Positions 28,689 through 37,661 of a stretch of 64,000 nucleotides of DNA are shown here, one piece after another. Position 1 is the first letter of the stretch, and each line of letters starts with the position of its first letter. The stretch comes from Cognatundibacterium griseum (GTDB taxonomy: Bacteria; Pseudomonadota; Gammaproteobacteria; Burkholderiales; Burkholderiaceae_D): the NCBI RefSeq assembly GCF_014284195.1, contig NZ_JACOGC010000001.1:124001-188000 (forward strand), written 5' to 3'. The position numbers and the translations under genes were made by a program. The notes under the pieces were generated by a model. The model had not been told where the DNA came from and made no database searches. It worked only from the letters and a program-made list of their open reading frames with translations.

Positions 28689-29096
28689 ATGACAGCAGAC
28701 AATATCAGCGGGTCTTTACTGAAAGAGCATCACTGGGTAGCGCTGGAAAGCAGCAACGACGCGGAAGCCTGGCTCGACCTGCATGACCGTGAATTGCAAC
28801 AATTGCTGGGACAGCAAAAAAGCCATGCGTTGCAGGGACAGGGCGTCTGTTTTACCCTGGTCCACGGCGGGGAAATTTATCTGCACACCAATAGCGATGG
28901 CGATATTTTGCTGGACGTGACGCCGGAAGCGGAATGGGCGCAGCCGGTACTGAGCGCTGTGACCGGCACAGCGCCGCCGCGCGGGCAGATCTGGCTGCTG
29001 CAGGGGCATTTGCTGGTTCAGCTGCTGATTGGCTTGAACAGCCTGATTGCTTCCAGCCGGCTGGTGTTGCAGCACGCCTACCGCATGCGCGGCTGA
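28689..29096 (+). CDS. Hypothetical protein
   Basis: This 135-residue protein is not recognised. It has no signal peptide. It is acidic, with a predicted mixed fold and a hydrophobic segment near the C-terminus (GQIWLLQGHLLVQLLIGLNSLIASSRLVL), which could be a membrane helix or a buried helix. It lies between the TraB/GumN gene and an NTF2-like gene on the same strand with gaps of about 50 bases, so a small operon is possible. Confidence 0.6.
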   Translation: MTADNISGSLLKEHHWVALESSNDAEAWLDLHDRELQQLLGQQKSHALQGQGVCFTLVHGGEIYLHTNSDGDILLDVTPEAEWAQPVLSAVTGTAPPRGQIWLLQGHLLVQLLIGLNSLIASSRLVLQHAYRMRG

Positions 29097-29149
29097 CAGC
29101 GCCACTCTGCAGATCATCCGTGTCGCGCGAGGATAACAAAGGATAAGGT

Positions 29150-29524
29150 ATGGAATCTCTGATGCGCTCACCCGGCGAGACAGTGGCATGTCAGCTGGAT
29201 GCTTATAACGCGAAACAGCTGGAGCGTTTCATTTCGTGCTGGGCCGAGGATGCCGAGTATTACGCGCATCCCGCTACCTTGCTGGCGAAGGGCAGGGCAG
29301 CGATCCGCGAGCGTCACCGGCAACGTTTTCTGGAGCCGGATTTACACGGACAACTCATCAGCCGGGTGGTGCTGGGGCAGCAGGTGATTGACCATGAAAT
29401 CGTGATCCGGAATTTTCCGGAAGGAAAAGGCCATGTTGAAGTCGTCTGCATTTACCAGGTCGAGGACGGGCTGATTGCCAGGGCCTGGTTCCTGATGGAT
29501 GCGCCGGTTCTGGCGTCGCCGTAG
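29150..29524 (+). CDS. NTF2-like / SnoaL-like protein
   Basis: This 124-residue protein resembles the NTF2-like fold (SnoaL/steroid-isomerase type): an N-terminal helix pair (VACQLDAYNAKQLERFISCWAEDAEYYAHP), a central helix (AAIRERHRQRF) and a C-terminal beta-sheet ending in VVCIYQVEDGLIARAWFL. GGATAAGG precedes the ATG. Such proteins bind small ligands or act as isomerases. The substrate is unknown. Confidence 0.75.
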   Translation: MESLMRSPGETVACQLDAYNAKQLERFISCWAEDAEYYAHPATLLAKGRAAIRERHRQRFLEPDLHGQLISRVVLGQQVIDHEIVIRNFPEGKGHVEVVCIYQVEDGLIARAWFLMDAPVLASP

Positions 29525-29623
29525 CCGCTTGCTGAATTTGTGCTGCGTTCGGGTTGCGTCTGCCGGCAGCAAGCGTCTATGCCTGCCGCCGCGATGCTCA
29601 CCGTGACCGGCGTGATCGCTGTT

Positions 29624-30823
29624 TTACTGCACCACGCCATTGCGGTTGATCAGCACAATGCGCGAGCCACCGGCTTTTTTCACATTCACCTCCGCTTCGC
29701 TGGAACCGTTGACCTTGATGCTGGCGGTGTCGAGCAACAGTTCTTTGGCGCGCAGGTCGCCGGAGCCATCCACCGTGGCGCTGAGATTTTTTGCATTGCC
29801 GCGCAGATGACAGTTGCCCGAGCCGTGCATCTGCAGTGCGATCACGGCCGCATTGTCGAGTGCGACCGAGACGTCGCCGGAGCCGGATAACTCGGCCTTC
29901 AGACTTTGCCGGACCGATTCAAAATTCAGATCGGCCGGGCCGTGGTTGGTCAGCACCACCTGATCGGCAAACAGTCTTTTTGCATCCACATCCCCGGAGC
30001 CAAACACCTGCAGTTCCAGCAAGGCGACGTCGCCTTCAAGACTGGCATCGCCGGAGCCATGCAGCTGAATCATTGCCTGCTCCATTTTCCCGCCCTGCAC
30101 CTGAATGTCGCCGGAACCGTTGGCATCGATTTGCAATTGCCGGATCTGGCCTTGCAACTGAATTCCGCCGGAGCCGTTCTGACTGACTTTGACGCTGGTA
30201 TTGCGCAGGTCTTCGGCGCGCAGATCGCCGCTGCCGTGCAGCTCGATCTGCAGCGCTTCGCTGACCGTCATCATGCTGATATCGCCGGAGCCGCTGATAC
30301 GGATATCGGCGCGGCCCGTTTGCAGGCGGTGCAGGTCAATGTCGCCGCTGCCAGAGGCTTTGACGGTCAGGGTATCGCTTTTGCCATCGAGCCGCACATC
30401 GCCTGAGCTGTTTTGCTGGAGTGTGAACTGAGTGGCCTGCAGGTCATTGACCTCGATATCGCCGCTGCCGTTTTGCTGCAGACTCTGCAGGGCCGGCATG
30501 GTGACGTGGACAGTGCCGGGATGGCTGTTCCAGGTGATGTGGTAAGAGCGGCGTTTGCTGCGGATCAGCAGGCGGTGATTTTCCACCACGGTTTCGACTT
30601 CCGGCACCAGATTATCGTCACCGCTGACTTCCACCGCCAGCTTGTTGCCGCGATCGATACGGACGTCGAAAAAAGTCTGATTTTCAACACTGTCGAAGTC
30701 GGTGACCGGTCTGTTTTCTGTCACGATATGACCGCTGCCGCGGATTTCGTCGCCGTTGATCTGGGCATCGCATCCGGCAAGCAGGAAGGGCAGCAGGCTG
30801 ACCCAGGCGAATGATCTGAACAT
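29624..30823 (-). CDS. DUF2807-type repeat lipoprotein
   Basis: This 399-residue protein has a lipoprotein signal (MFRSFAWVSLLPFLLAGC) and an N-terminal DUF2807-like (head GIN) region with ITENRPVTDFDSV-type residues. From about residue 110 it is a ladder of about 14 repeats of near 20 residues, each centred on GSGD (for example QNGSGDIEV, ASGSGDIDL, LHGSGDLRA). One repeat is degenerate (NHGPADLNF). The pattern predicts a long beta-helix anchored in an envelope membrane. Family function is unknown; adhesin-like roles have been proposed for some members. It is transcribed divergently from the DUF882 gene. Confidence 0.8.
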   Translation of the reverse strand: MFRSFAWVSLLPFLLAGCDAQINGDEIRGSGHIVTENRPVTDFDSVENQTFFDVRIDRGNKLAVEVSGDDNLVPEVETVVENHRLLIRSKRRSYHITWNSHPGTVHVTMPALQSLQQNGSGDIEVNDLQATQFTLQQNSSGDVRLDGKSDTLTVKASGSGDIDLHRLQTGRADIRISGSGDISMMTVSEALQIELHGSGDLRAEDLRNTSVKVSQNGSGGIQLQGQIRQLQIDANGSGDIQVQGGKMEQAMIQLHGSGDASLEGDVALLELQVFGSGDVDAKRLFADQVVLTNHGPADLNFESVRQSLKAELSGSGDVSVALDNAAVIALQMHGSGNCHLRGNAKNLSATVDGSGDLRAKELLLDTASIKVNGSSEAEVNVKKAGGSRIVLINRNGVVQ

Positions 30824-31094
30824 AATGGAAGTCGCGTTAAGAAAGGATTGATTAATGAATAATAAACAAAACCGAAGTGTAGTCGGAAATCTGTCCGGTT
30901 GCGCAATGCTTTGCGACAGAATGCAAAATCGCTGCCATCAGCGGTAATTCGGCGGTAATTTGGCGCCAATTCGGCAGGAATTTCTGCTGGCAGGCTTCAC
31001 ATCTGCGGCTGGCGCTACTACACTGCCGGATAACGTGTCTGAGCCGACCGGCACCAGACGATGAGAACAGGAATCCAGGGAATCGTTCCGCTTT

Positions 31095-31730
31095 ATGAAT
31101 ACACGCCGCCAACTTCTGAAAAGCAGCCTGATCCTGACGGCTGCTGGTCTGTTCCGCCAGAATGTGTTTGCCGCTGGCACCGACAGCAGTAAATCCGCCC
31201 AGCTGGAGCCGCCGCCAGACCTGTTCGATTCGCAGGCGCTGGATATCGATTTCTGGGTCAAGCCGCGCACCCTCGATCTGGTGCGGCCGCAATCGGGAGA
31301 GCGCAGCAAATTACTGTACTGGAAAGACGGCGACCTGATCGACAGTGCTTATCAGGAGTTATGCCATCTGCTGCGCGATGTGAACGGCAAGAAAACCATG
31401 GCGATGGACCCGAAATTACTCGAAACCCTGTGGGCGACCCAGGCCTATGTCGCCCGTTTCGGCATGAACCGGCCGCTGGAAATTTTGTCCGGCTACCGCA
31501 CGCCGGAATCAAACCGCCGCCTGATCGAGCAGGGTGTTCCTGCTGCCAGAAAATCCTTGCACATGGATGGCCGGGCGGCAGATATCCGCATCGCGCAACT
31601 GCATGAAGAAGTGCTGGGCGGTCTGATCAGCAGTTTCCGTCAGGGCGGCGTCGGATTTTATTACCGCGCCACGGCCAATGGCGGCTGGATTCATACTGAT
31701 ACCGGCTTGCAGCGCAGCTGGAAGGGTTAA
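31095..31730 (+). CDS. DUF882 family exported protein (YcbK-like)
   Basis: This 211-residue protein starts with an Arg-Arg signal peptide (MNTRRQLLKSSLILTAAGLF), which suggests export by the Tat route. The mature part matches the DUF882/peptidase M15A-like group. It has FGMNRPLEILSGYRTPESNRR, LHMDGRAADIR (His and Asp ligands) and WIHTDTG (second His), consistent with a zinc site. Members are thought to act on peptidoglycan. The relative E. coli YcbK (MepK) is a murein endopeptidase, but function here is inferred only. Confidence 0.85.
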   Translation: MNTRRQLLKSSLILTAAGLFRQNVFAAGTDSSKSAQLEPPPDLFDSQALDIDFWVKPRTLDLVRPQSGERSKLLYWKDGDLIDSAYQELCHLLRDVNGKKTMAMDPKLLETLWATQAYVARFGMNRPLEILSGYRTPESNRRLIEQGVPAARKSLHMDGRAADIRIAQLHEEVLGGLISSFRQGGVGFYYRATANGGWIHTDTGLQRSWKG

Positions 31731-31776
31731 TGCCAGCGCCGCCGGAGAAAGCTGCAAAACGACTGAAAAAATTGGC

Positions 31777-31810
31777 TAAAAAAATCCCGGCACTGACCGG
31801 GATTTTTTTA
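31777..31810. terminator. Bidirectional terminator
   Basis: AATCCCGG and CCGGGATT form a perfect stem with a six-base loop, flanked by seven A and seven T, between convergent genes. Confidence 0.92.
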
Positions 31811-31823
31811 TGACCAGCAAACA

Positions 31824-34604
31824 TTATTTGGCATGGCTGCCTGCATCGGAGCTGGCAGCCGCACCGGCTTTGGCCTTGGCTTCGTCAAGCGCGATATACA
31901 CGCTCATCCTGGCAGGATCGATGTAGCGGCGGAATGCCGAATTGACCTGTTCCAGCGTCAGTGCGCGCAGTTTGTCATCCATCGCCTGTGACCATGCCCA
32001 CTGGCGCTGCAGGTACAGATTGCCGTTCCAGCCGCCAGCCAGCGCGGCATCGCTGGTGCGTCCCTGCACCCGTTGCTGCAGCATGCCGGATTTTGCTTTC
32101 GCCAGTTCTTCTGCGGTGAAACCGTCTTTCAGGGCTTTGCTCAGCTCTTCCCGGATCGCCTGTTCCAGTTTGTCCATATTTTGTGGGGCTGCGCTGGCAT
32201 TGATGCTGAAACTGCCGACCGGGTCGATTTCACCTGCGCTGAGACTGGAGCCGCCGCCGTAAGACAGGCCGTCTTTCTGGCGGATGCGTTCCATCAGGCG
32301 CGAATTCATGCCGGCGCCGCCGAAGAGGTAATTGGCCATGCGCAGTGCCGGATAATCGTCATCGTCTTCCCGCAGCGCCAGGGTCAGGGCGCTGGCATAG
32401 ACCGCATTTTCCTTGTCCGGCGTGTTGAACACGCGGCGTTCGGCAGGCGGGTCGGCGCGCCGGTTCACCATGCGGGCGTAAGGGGCCGGGCTGTTCCAGC
32501 CGGCGAAGGCGGTCGCAATCGCGGTGTTGACGGCTTCGGTATCCATGTCACCCACAATCGACAGCTCACCCCTGGATGCACCGTAAAATTCGCGGTGGTA
32601 AGCCCGGATATCGTCCAGCGTCACGGCGCGCAGATCGGCAATCGCTTCATCCAGTGTTTTCGGAGCGCGAAAATCGCCTTTCGGATAAACGTTGAAATGC
32701 TGCGCCATCTCGCGGCTGATGATGGCGCCAGGTTCCTTGCGGGATGCTTCGAGTCCGGTCAGGCTGCGCTCGCGCAATTGCCGGAATTCGTTTTCCGGGA
32801 AGCTGGCTTCCCGCAGCACATGCGCGACCAGAGCCAGCGCTGCCGGCAAATGCTGCCTGGTGGTCTGGAAGGAAAACAGGCCGCCGCTCATTTTCAGTTT
32901 CGACATTTCATCGGCCAGCTGGGCGCGGTCGTACTTGCTGGTGCCGGTCGCGAGCAAGGCGCTGGTCAGGCTGGCGACGGTGCTTTTGTTGCGCAGGCTT
33001 TGTTCATCGCCCCAGTGCAGACTCAGCGAGACATTCACGGTTTCACCGCGGTTTTTCTTGGGCAGCAGGGCGACCTGCAGATGACCGATGGTGCTGAGCC
33101 GGGTGCGGCGGTCGATGTTGGCCGGCGCCGGGTCAAACGCTTCGCCGCTCAGGGTGCCGGCTTTGGGCTGAAAGTCTTTCATGACTTCTGCCATGGCGGG
33201 GGCGGCCGGAATGTCTGCCCGCTGCGGTTTGTCTTCGGGAATGAACATGCCGACCGTGCGGTTGTCGCGCACCAGATAGCGTCTGGCCGCCGCGCTGACC
33301 TGTTCGGCGGTGATCCGGTCGGTGTCGTCGCGGTCTTTGAACAGATAGCGCCAGTCGCCCATGGCGATGTATTCCGACAGGCTGATGCCGAGGGATTCGT
33401 GGTTGTTCAGCATTTTTTCGTAGGAATTGGCAGTATCGCGTTTGATGCGCGCCATTTCCTCTGCGGTCGGCGGATTGTTTTTGAAATCTTCAATGCCGGC
33501 CAGCAGCGCATCTCTGGCGGCTTCCGGCGATTCACCTTTTTTCACGATCGCGCCGATGATTGCCAGACCCGGTTCAACATAACCCATGCTGCTGGAAAAC
33601 ACCTGGACCAGCTTGCCGGTTTCGACCAGCTGCTTGTGCAGGCGGCCGTAGGGGGCGGTGGTCAGGATGTTGCGGGCAAAGCCGATGCCGTCGCGGTCGG
33701 CATGCAGTCCGGCGGGCACTTTATAGCCGATCATGACGATCTGGATATCGCCGCTGCGGCGTACTGTAAAGCTGCGTTCGCCGTCCTGGGTCGGCTCGGT
33801 GGTCCAGAACTGCGGCAGGCTGCGCCTGGGTTTGGGTATCGCGCCGAAGGCATGGTGTATCCATTGCAGCGCCTTGCCGGTATCGAATTGTCCGGCCACC
33901 AGCAGTACGGCATTGTCCGGCTGGTAATAGGTGCGGTAAAACGCCTGCAGGTTGCCGATTTTGACGTGTTCGATGTCGCTACGGTTGCCGATCGTGGCTT
34001 TGCCGTAGTTATGCCAGTCGTAGGCGACGCTCTGCATGCGTTTCATGAGCACGCTGCCGGGCGAGTTTTCGCCGCGTTCATATTCGTTGCGCACCACGGT
34101 CATTTCGGTGTCGAGGTCTTTTTGCGCGATGTATGAATGCACCATGCGGTCGGCTTCCATGTCCAGCGCCCATTTCAGGTTGTCGTCGTCGGCCTGGAAC
34201 AGTTCGTAGTAATTGGTGCGGTCGGCGGTGGTGGTGCCATTCATGCGCATGCCGCGCTGGTTGAATTCTTCGTCGATTTTCGGATGGGCCGGTGTGCCTT
34301 TGAACATCAGATGTTCCAGCAGATGCGCCATGCCGGTTTCGCCGTAGTTTTCCTGCCGCGACCCGACCAGATAGGTCATGTTGACCGTCACGGTCGGTTT
34401 GGTATTGTCCGGCATCAGCAGCACCCGCAGGCCGTTCGGCAGGCGGTATTCGGTGATGCCTTCCACGCTGGTGATCTGCTGCACGCCTTGCGGCAGGTTT
34501 TCCGCCAGCAGCGCCGGTGTGGTGAACAGCAAAGCCCCGCCCAGCACCAGGGCGCGCAGGACAGGTTTCATGGATAAACGGGTAACAGCAAATGGTTGGG
34601 GCAT
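31824..34604 (-). CDS. Exported M16 family zinc peptidase (two tandem domains)
   Basis: This protein of about 926 residues is a pitrilysin/insulinase-type (M16) metallopeptidase with a signal peptide (ALVLGGALLFTTPALLA). The N-terminal catalytic domain has the inverted zinc motif HLLEH at 94-98 and a downstream Glu in RNEYERGEN. The second M16 domain (from about 480) lacks HxxEH and is the usual inactive half. The ATG at 34604 is preferred because GGAAA precedes it; an ATG at 34571 would also give a signal peptide, and a further in-frame start exists at 34676. A periplasmic place is likely, where it would degrade peptides. Its upstream gap holds an 82-bp repeated element. Confidence 0.9.
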   Translation of the reverse strand: MPQPFAVTRLSMKPVLRALVLGGALLFTTPALLAENLPQGVQQITSVEGITEYRLPNGLRVLLMPDNTKPTVTVNMTYLVGSRQENYGETGMAHLLEHLMFKGTPAHPKIDEEFNQRGMRMNGTTTADRTNYYELFQADDDNLKWALDMEADRMVHSYIAQKDLDTEMTVVRNEYERGENSPGSVLMKRMQSVAYDWHNYGKATIGNRSDIEHVKIGNLQAFYRTYYQPDNAVLLVAGQFDTGKALQWIHHAFGAIPKPRRSLPQFWTTEPTQDGERSFTVRRSGDIQIVMIGYKVPAGLHADRDGIGFARNILTTAPYGRLHKQLVETGKLVQVFSSSMGYVEPGLAIIGAIVKKGESPEAARDALLAGIEDFKNNPPTAEEMARIKRDTANSYEKMLNNHESLGISLSEYIAMGDWRYLFKDRDDTDRITAEQVSAAARRYLVRDNRTVGMFIPEDKPQRADIPAAPAMAEVMKDFQPKAGTLSGEAFDPAPANIDRRTRLSTIGHLQVALLPKKNRGETVNVSLSLHWGDEQSLRNKSTVASLTSALLATGTSKYDRAQLADEMSKLKMSGGLFSFQTTRQHLPAALALVAHVLREASFPENEFRQLRERSLTGLEASRKEPGAIISREMAQHFNVYPKGDFRAPKTLDEAIADLRAVTLDDIRAYHREFYGASRGELSIVGDMDTEAVNTAIATAFAGWNSPAPYARMVNRRADPPAERRVFNTPDKENAVYASALTLALREDDDDYPALRMANYLFGGAGMNSRLMERIRQKDGLSYGGGSSLSAGEIDPVGSFSINASAAPQNMDKLEQAIREELSKALKDGFTAEELAKAKSGMLQQRVQGRTSDAALAGGWNGNLYLQRQWAWSQAMDDKLRALTLEQVNSAFRRYIDPARMSVYIALDEAKAKAGAAASSDAGSHAK

Positions 34605-34639
34605 AACGTTTCCGGTGGAAAAGCGTGACAGGTAAAAAT

Positions 34640-34721
34640 ATACTGGGGGGAGTATCTGGAAAACCCCTTTATTCATGAAGGCATCAGGTCGGTTTCGCCA
34701 TAAATGAAGGGGAGTATCCGG
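34640..34721 (+). repeat. Dispersed structured element, copy A
   Basis: This 82-bp element matches, in order and spacing, an 83-bp element at 44947-45029. Shared blocks are ATACT-G tract-AGTAT, CCCCTTTATT, CGGTTT and AGGGGAGTATC. CCCCTTTATTCAT at 34664-34676 can pair with the ATAAATGAAGGGG segment that ends near 34712 (one wobble and one mismatch). It lies between the mutarotase gene and the M16 peptidase gene, both on the minus strand. It could be an operator pair, an RNA element or a REP-like repeat. Confidence 0.7.
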
Positions 34722-34744
34722 ATATTCTGGTCAATTTTCCAGCA

Positions 34745-34780
34745 AATAGTTCAGTAAACAGTTCAGTAAATAGTTCAGCA
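34745..34780. repeat. Three tandem 12-bp repeats
   Basis: AATAGTTCAGTA, AACAGTTCAGTA and AATAGTTCAGCA follow one another without gaps. The block is in the intergenic region upstream of the M16 gene, next to the dispersed element. It may be a minisatellite or repeated protein-binding sites. Confidence 0.85.
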
Positions 34781-34897
34781 AGTCTTTCAACATGCCGCAG
34801 TTCCGCCTGAGTTCAGCGCGCTAGGCATGGAGCAATCAGGCAGCAGCGATCACAAGGATCTGCATGCCGGGCGGGAGCAGGCAGGCTGGCGCGGAAG

Positions 34898-35734
34898 TCA
34901 GTCCTGCGGCGGTAAGCGCATCAGGCGCTGGCTGCCGTTCCATTGCTGGCCGGGCAGCAGTTGCACCGGATGCAGTACCGCCGCCGCTTCCACGCACAGC
35001 ATGCGCTGCTCGCCGCCGGGTTCCAGATCAGAAATTTTGACAGCGCCAGTGGCTCCCGGGTTCCATACCACCGCGTCAGGAAAGCCAATGCTCGTGATTT
35101 GCAGGCGCTGCTGCGGCTGTGCGAGGGTCAGCGTGGCAGGCACATTGGCGTAGATGCGGTCGGTTTCACCGTTGATTTCCAGCGCGGGCGAAGTTTCAGG
35201 GCAATGCTCCTGCCCGCTGACGGTATCGCGGTATTCGGTGCCTTGCAGACCGTGCAGCCGCGCCTGCCGGATGTCGTCGAGCGCCAGATAGGTGTGCAGC
35301 GCGCTGGTGAAACTGAACGCGGTATCGCCGGTGTTGCGGACTGAAAACGTCACTTCCAGCGCCTGGCCCAGCACCCGCACGGTCAGCTCGGCTTCAAACA
35401 CATGCGGCCAGAGCGTCAGGCTGGCAATATTTTCCTTCAGAGAAAAAACCGCCAGCGCTGCGCCGTCGCTGTCCACCCGCTGCTGCCGCAACTGCCAGTC
35501 GGCGGTGCGCGCAAAACCGTGTTTCGGCAGCGAGCCGAGACCGGAAAACTGCGGAAAAATCAGCGGAATGCCGCCGCGGATGGCGACACCCTGGCGGAAT
35601 GCCGACGCCTTACTCATGAACAATTGTTCGGTGCCGCCTGCCGGTATCCAGGAACACACGTGGGCGCCCTGATGGCAGATGGTCGTCGTGGCGCCGTCGG
35701 CTGCCGTCAGTTGCAGAAACTCCATGAAATGCAA
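34898..35734 (-). CDS. D-hexose-6-phosphate mutarotase (YeaD-like)
   Basis: This cytoplasmic 278-residue protein belongs to the aldose-1-epimerase superfamily, in the YeaD subgroup, which interconverts anomers of hexose 6-phosphates. Family segments are RGGIPLIFPQF (about 53-63), KHGFARTADW, SALHTYLALDD, and DAVVWNPG near the C-terminus with CVEAA. It lies upstream of the M16 gene on the same strand, but about 290 bases separate them, so co-transcription is uncertain. Confidence 0.9.
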   Translation of the reverse strand: MHFMEFLQLTAADGATTTICHQGAHVCSWIPAGGTEQLFMSKASAFRQGVAIRGGIPLIFPQFSGLGSLPKHGFARTADWQLRQQRVDSDGAALAVFSLKENIASLTLWPHVFEAELTVRVLGQALEVTFSVRNTGDTAFSFTSALHTYLALDDIRQARLHGLQGTEYRDTVSGQEHCPETSPALEINGETDRIYANVPATLTLAQPQQRLQITSIGFPDAVVWNPGATGAVKISDLEPGGEQRMLCVEAAAVLHPVQLLPGQQWNGSQRLMRLPPQD

Positions 35735-36035
35735 ATCCTCTCGGGTGGCTGAAAAAGGGGGAGCAGCTATTTTATGCCATGCCCAGCCAAGCCGGCGGGA
35801 ATCCTGCTGCCCGTTTCACTGCGGCAGACCGTTCGCACTGCAGACGGCTGATGGGGTTTCGCCGGCACCGGGGCGAATGCGCAACACCGGACACGGTTGC
35901 TGCAAAAATAGCTGGCCGGCACCGGCAGTTTGCTGCGGCTTTTCGGCTAACATGCGGTGACGTATGCGCTGGCAGCGATTGCCGAAGTCTGCCGCGCTGT
36001 TTTTTTCCTATCTCCATGTTAGTAAAGGAAGACCG

Positions 36036-37595
36036 ATGACATTGCGCCGACTGACCGTCTATTCCACCCTCAGCCTGGGATGTGCTTTGCTGCCCGCCGC
36101 CGCCAGCGCCGCCGATAAAATGGCGCTGGAGCCGGACCACAGCGATGAACTCGCGCTGCAGGCGCAGGCCATCCGCCGCGGGCAGCTCACCGCCACGGCG
36201 CTGCTTGAGCGCTACCAGTCCAGAATCGCGGCGCACAACCCTGCGCTGCAGGCCGTCATCGTGACCGACCCGCAGGCCAAAGAAGCCGCCGCCCGTTTCG
36301 ATGCGCTCAAAAAGCGGCGTGGCGCGCTGGCTGGCCTGCCACTACTGCTGAAAGACAATATCGATGCCCAGGGCATGGTGACCACGGCCGGTTCGCTGGC
36401 GCTGGCGGATAATCTGCGGCAAAAAGATGCGCCGCTGGTGACCCGCCTGCGCGATGCCGGCGCCATCATCGTTGGAAAAACCAATCTGTCGGAATGGGCC
36501 AATCTACGTTCTTCCAAATCGACCAGCGGCTGGAGCAGCGCCGGCGGGCAGGTGCGCAACCCGTATGCGCCTGAGCGCAGCGCCTGCGGCTCCAGCTCCG
36601 GTTCCGGCGCCGCCGTGGCAGCGCGCATGATCCCGGCTGCCATCGGCACCGAGACTGACGGCTCCATCGTCTGTCCGGCAGCGGTGAACGGGCTGGTCGG
36701 CCTGAAACCGACCATCGGCCTGGTCAGCCGTACCGGTATCGTGCCGATCAGCCATTCTCAGGATACGGCTGGTCCGATGACGCTGACCGTCCGGGACGCT
36801 GCCATGGTGCTCAATGCGCTGGCTGGCAGTGATCCGCAGGACCCGGCAACCGCGCAGGCTGATCGCCGCCGCGCCCGCGACTACAGCGCCGGACTCAGCA
36901 GAAATGCCCTGCGCGGCAAGCGCCTCGGGGTGGTCGGCAAGCTCAGCGACGGTTACGATGCCGAAATCAGCGCCTTGTATCAGCACAGCCTGGAATTGTT
37001 GCGGGCACAGGGTGCGGTGCTGGTGCCGGTGGAGTTGCCGCATCTCGATGACATCGAAAAAGATGAAATGAAGGTGCTGTTGTATGAATTCAAAAACGAT
37101 CTGAATGCCTATCTGGCCGGTACGCCGGACAGCGTTAAAACCCGTAACATGGCCGACGTGATTGCGTTTAACCAGCAGCATGCCGGTCAGGTCATGCCGC
37201 ATTTTGGCCAGGACCTGATGGAGCAGGCACAGGCGACCGCCGGACTGCAGGACCCCGTCTATCAGCAGGCAGCCGCCCGTGCCCGGCAGCAGGCAGGCAA
37301 GGACGGTATCGACGCTGTGATGAAAAAATACCGGCTCAACGCATTGGTGGCACCGACGACCGGCGTTGCCTGGCCGATTGATTATCCGGCCGGGGATGCA
37401 GTGGCAGGCAGTGCCAGCACACCGGCGGCTGTTGCCGGTTACCCGCATCTGACCGTGCCCATGGGGCTGGTGCGCGGCCTGCCGGCAGGCATTTCCTTTT
37501 TTGCCGGTGCCTGGCAGGAAGCGGCGCTGCTGAAGATCGGCTATGCGTTTGAACAGGCCAGACCCGCCTTGCCTGCACCGGTGCTGAACCCCTGA
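36036..37595 (+). CDS. Exported amidase (amidase signature family)
   Basis: This 519-residue protein belongs to the amidase signature family, which hydrolyses amides with a Ser-cisSer-Lys triad. The Lys is in LLLKDNIDAQGMVTTAGS and the Ser-rich core is ACGSSSGSGAAVAARM, with TETDGSIVCPAAVNGLVGLKPT after it. A signal peptide (LGCALLPAAASA) indicates periplasmic location, which is less common than cytoplasmic location in this family. AAAGGAAG stands before the ATG at 36036; an in-frame start at 35964 would hide the signal peptide and is rejected. The substrate is unknown. Confidence 0.92.
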   Translation: MTLRRLTVYSTLSLGCALLPAAASAADKMALEPDHSDELALQAQAIRRGQLTATALLERYQSRIAAHNPALQAVIVTDPQAKEAAARFDALKKRRGALAGLPLLLKDNIDAQGMVTTAGSLALADNLRQKDAPLVTRLRDAGAIIVGKTNLSEWANLRSSKSTSGWSSAGGQVRNPYAPERSACGSSSGSGAAVAARMIPAAIGTETDGSIVCPAAVNGLVGLKPTIGLVSRTGIVPISHSQDTAGPMTLTVRDAAMVLNALAGSDPQDPATAQADRRRARDYSAGLSRNALRGKRLGVVGKLSDGYDAEISALYQHSLELLRAQGAVLVPVELPHLDDIEKDEMKVLLYEFKNDLNAYLAGTPDSVKTRNMADVIAFNQQHAGQVMPHFGQDLMEQAQATAGLQDPVYQQAAARARQQAGKDGIDAVMKKYRLNALVAPTTGVAWPIDYPAGDAVAGSASTPAAVAGYPHLTVPMGLVRGLPAGISFFAGAWQEAALLKIGYAFEQARPALPAPVLNP

Positions 37596-37617
37596 GCCGC
37601 AGCATCCGGTGCGAATG

Positions 37618-37643
37618 CTGTGACGGCAGAGTTACCGTCACAG
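37618..37643. repeat. Perfect inverted repeat between convergent genes
   Basis: CTGTGACGG and CCGTCACAG pair perfectly around an 8-base loop. It stands between the convergent amidase and GMC genes, but no T run follows on either strand. It may help termination or RNA stability. Confidence 0.5.
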
Positions 37644-37661
37644 ACAGCTAAACTGCAAAAC

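Noticed and set aside
32073-34136. Plus-strand frame of 687 codons opposite the M16 peptidase
   Set aside because: The M16 protein has clear catalytic motifs and a signal peptide; the opposite frame has none and reads as low-complexity His/Gln/Gly/Phe.
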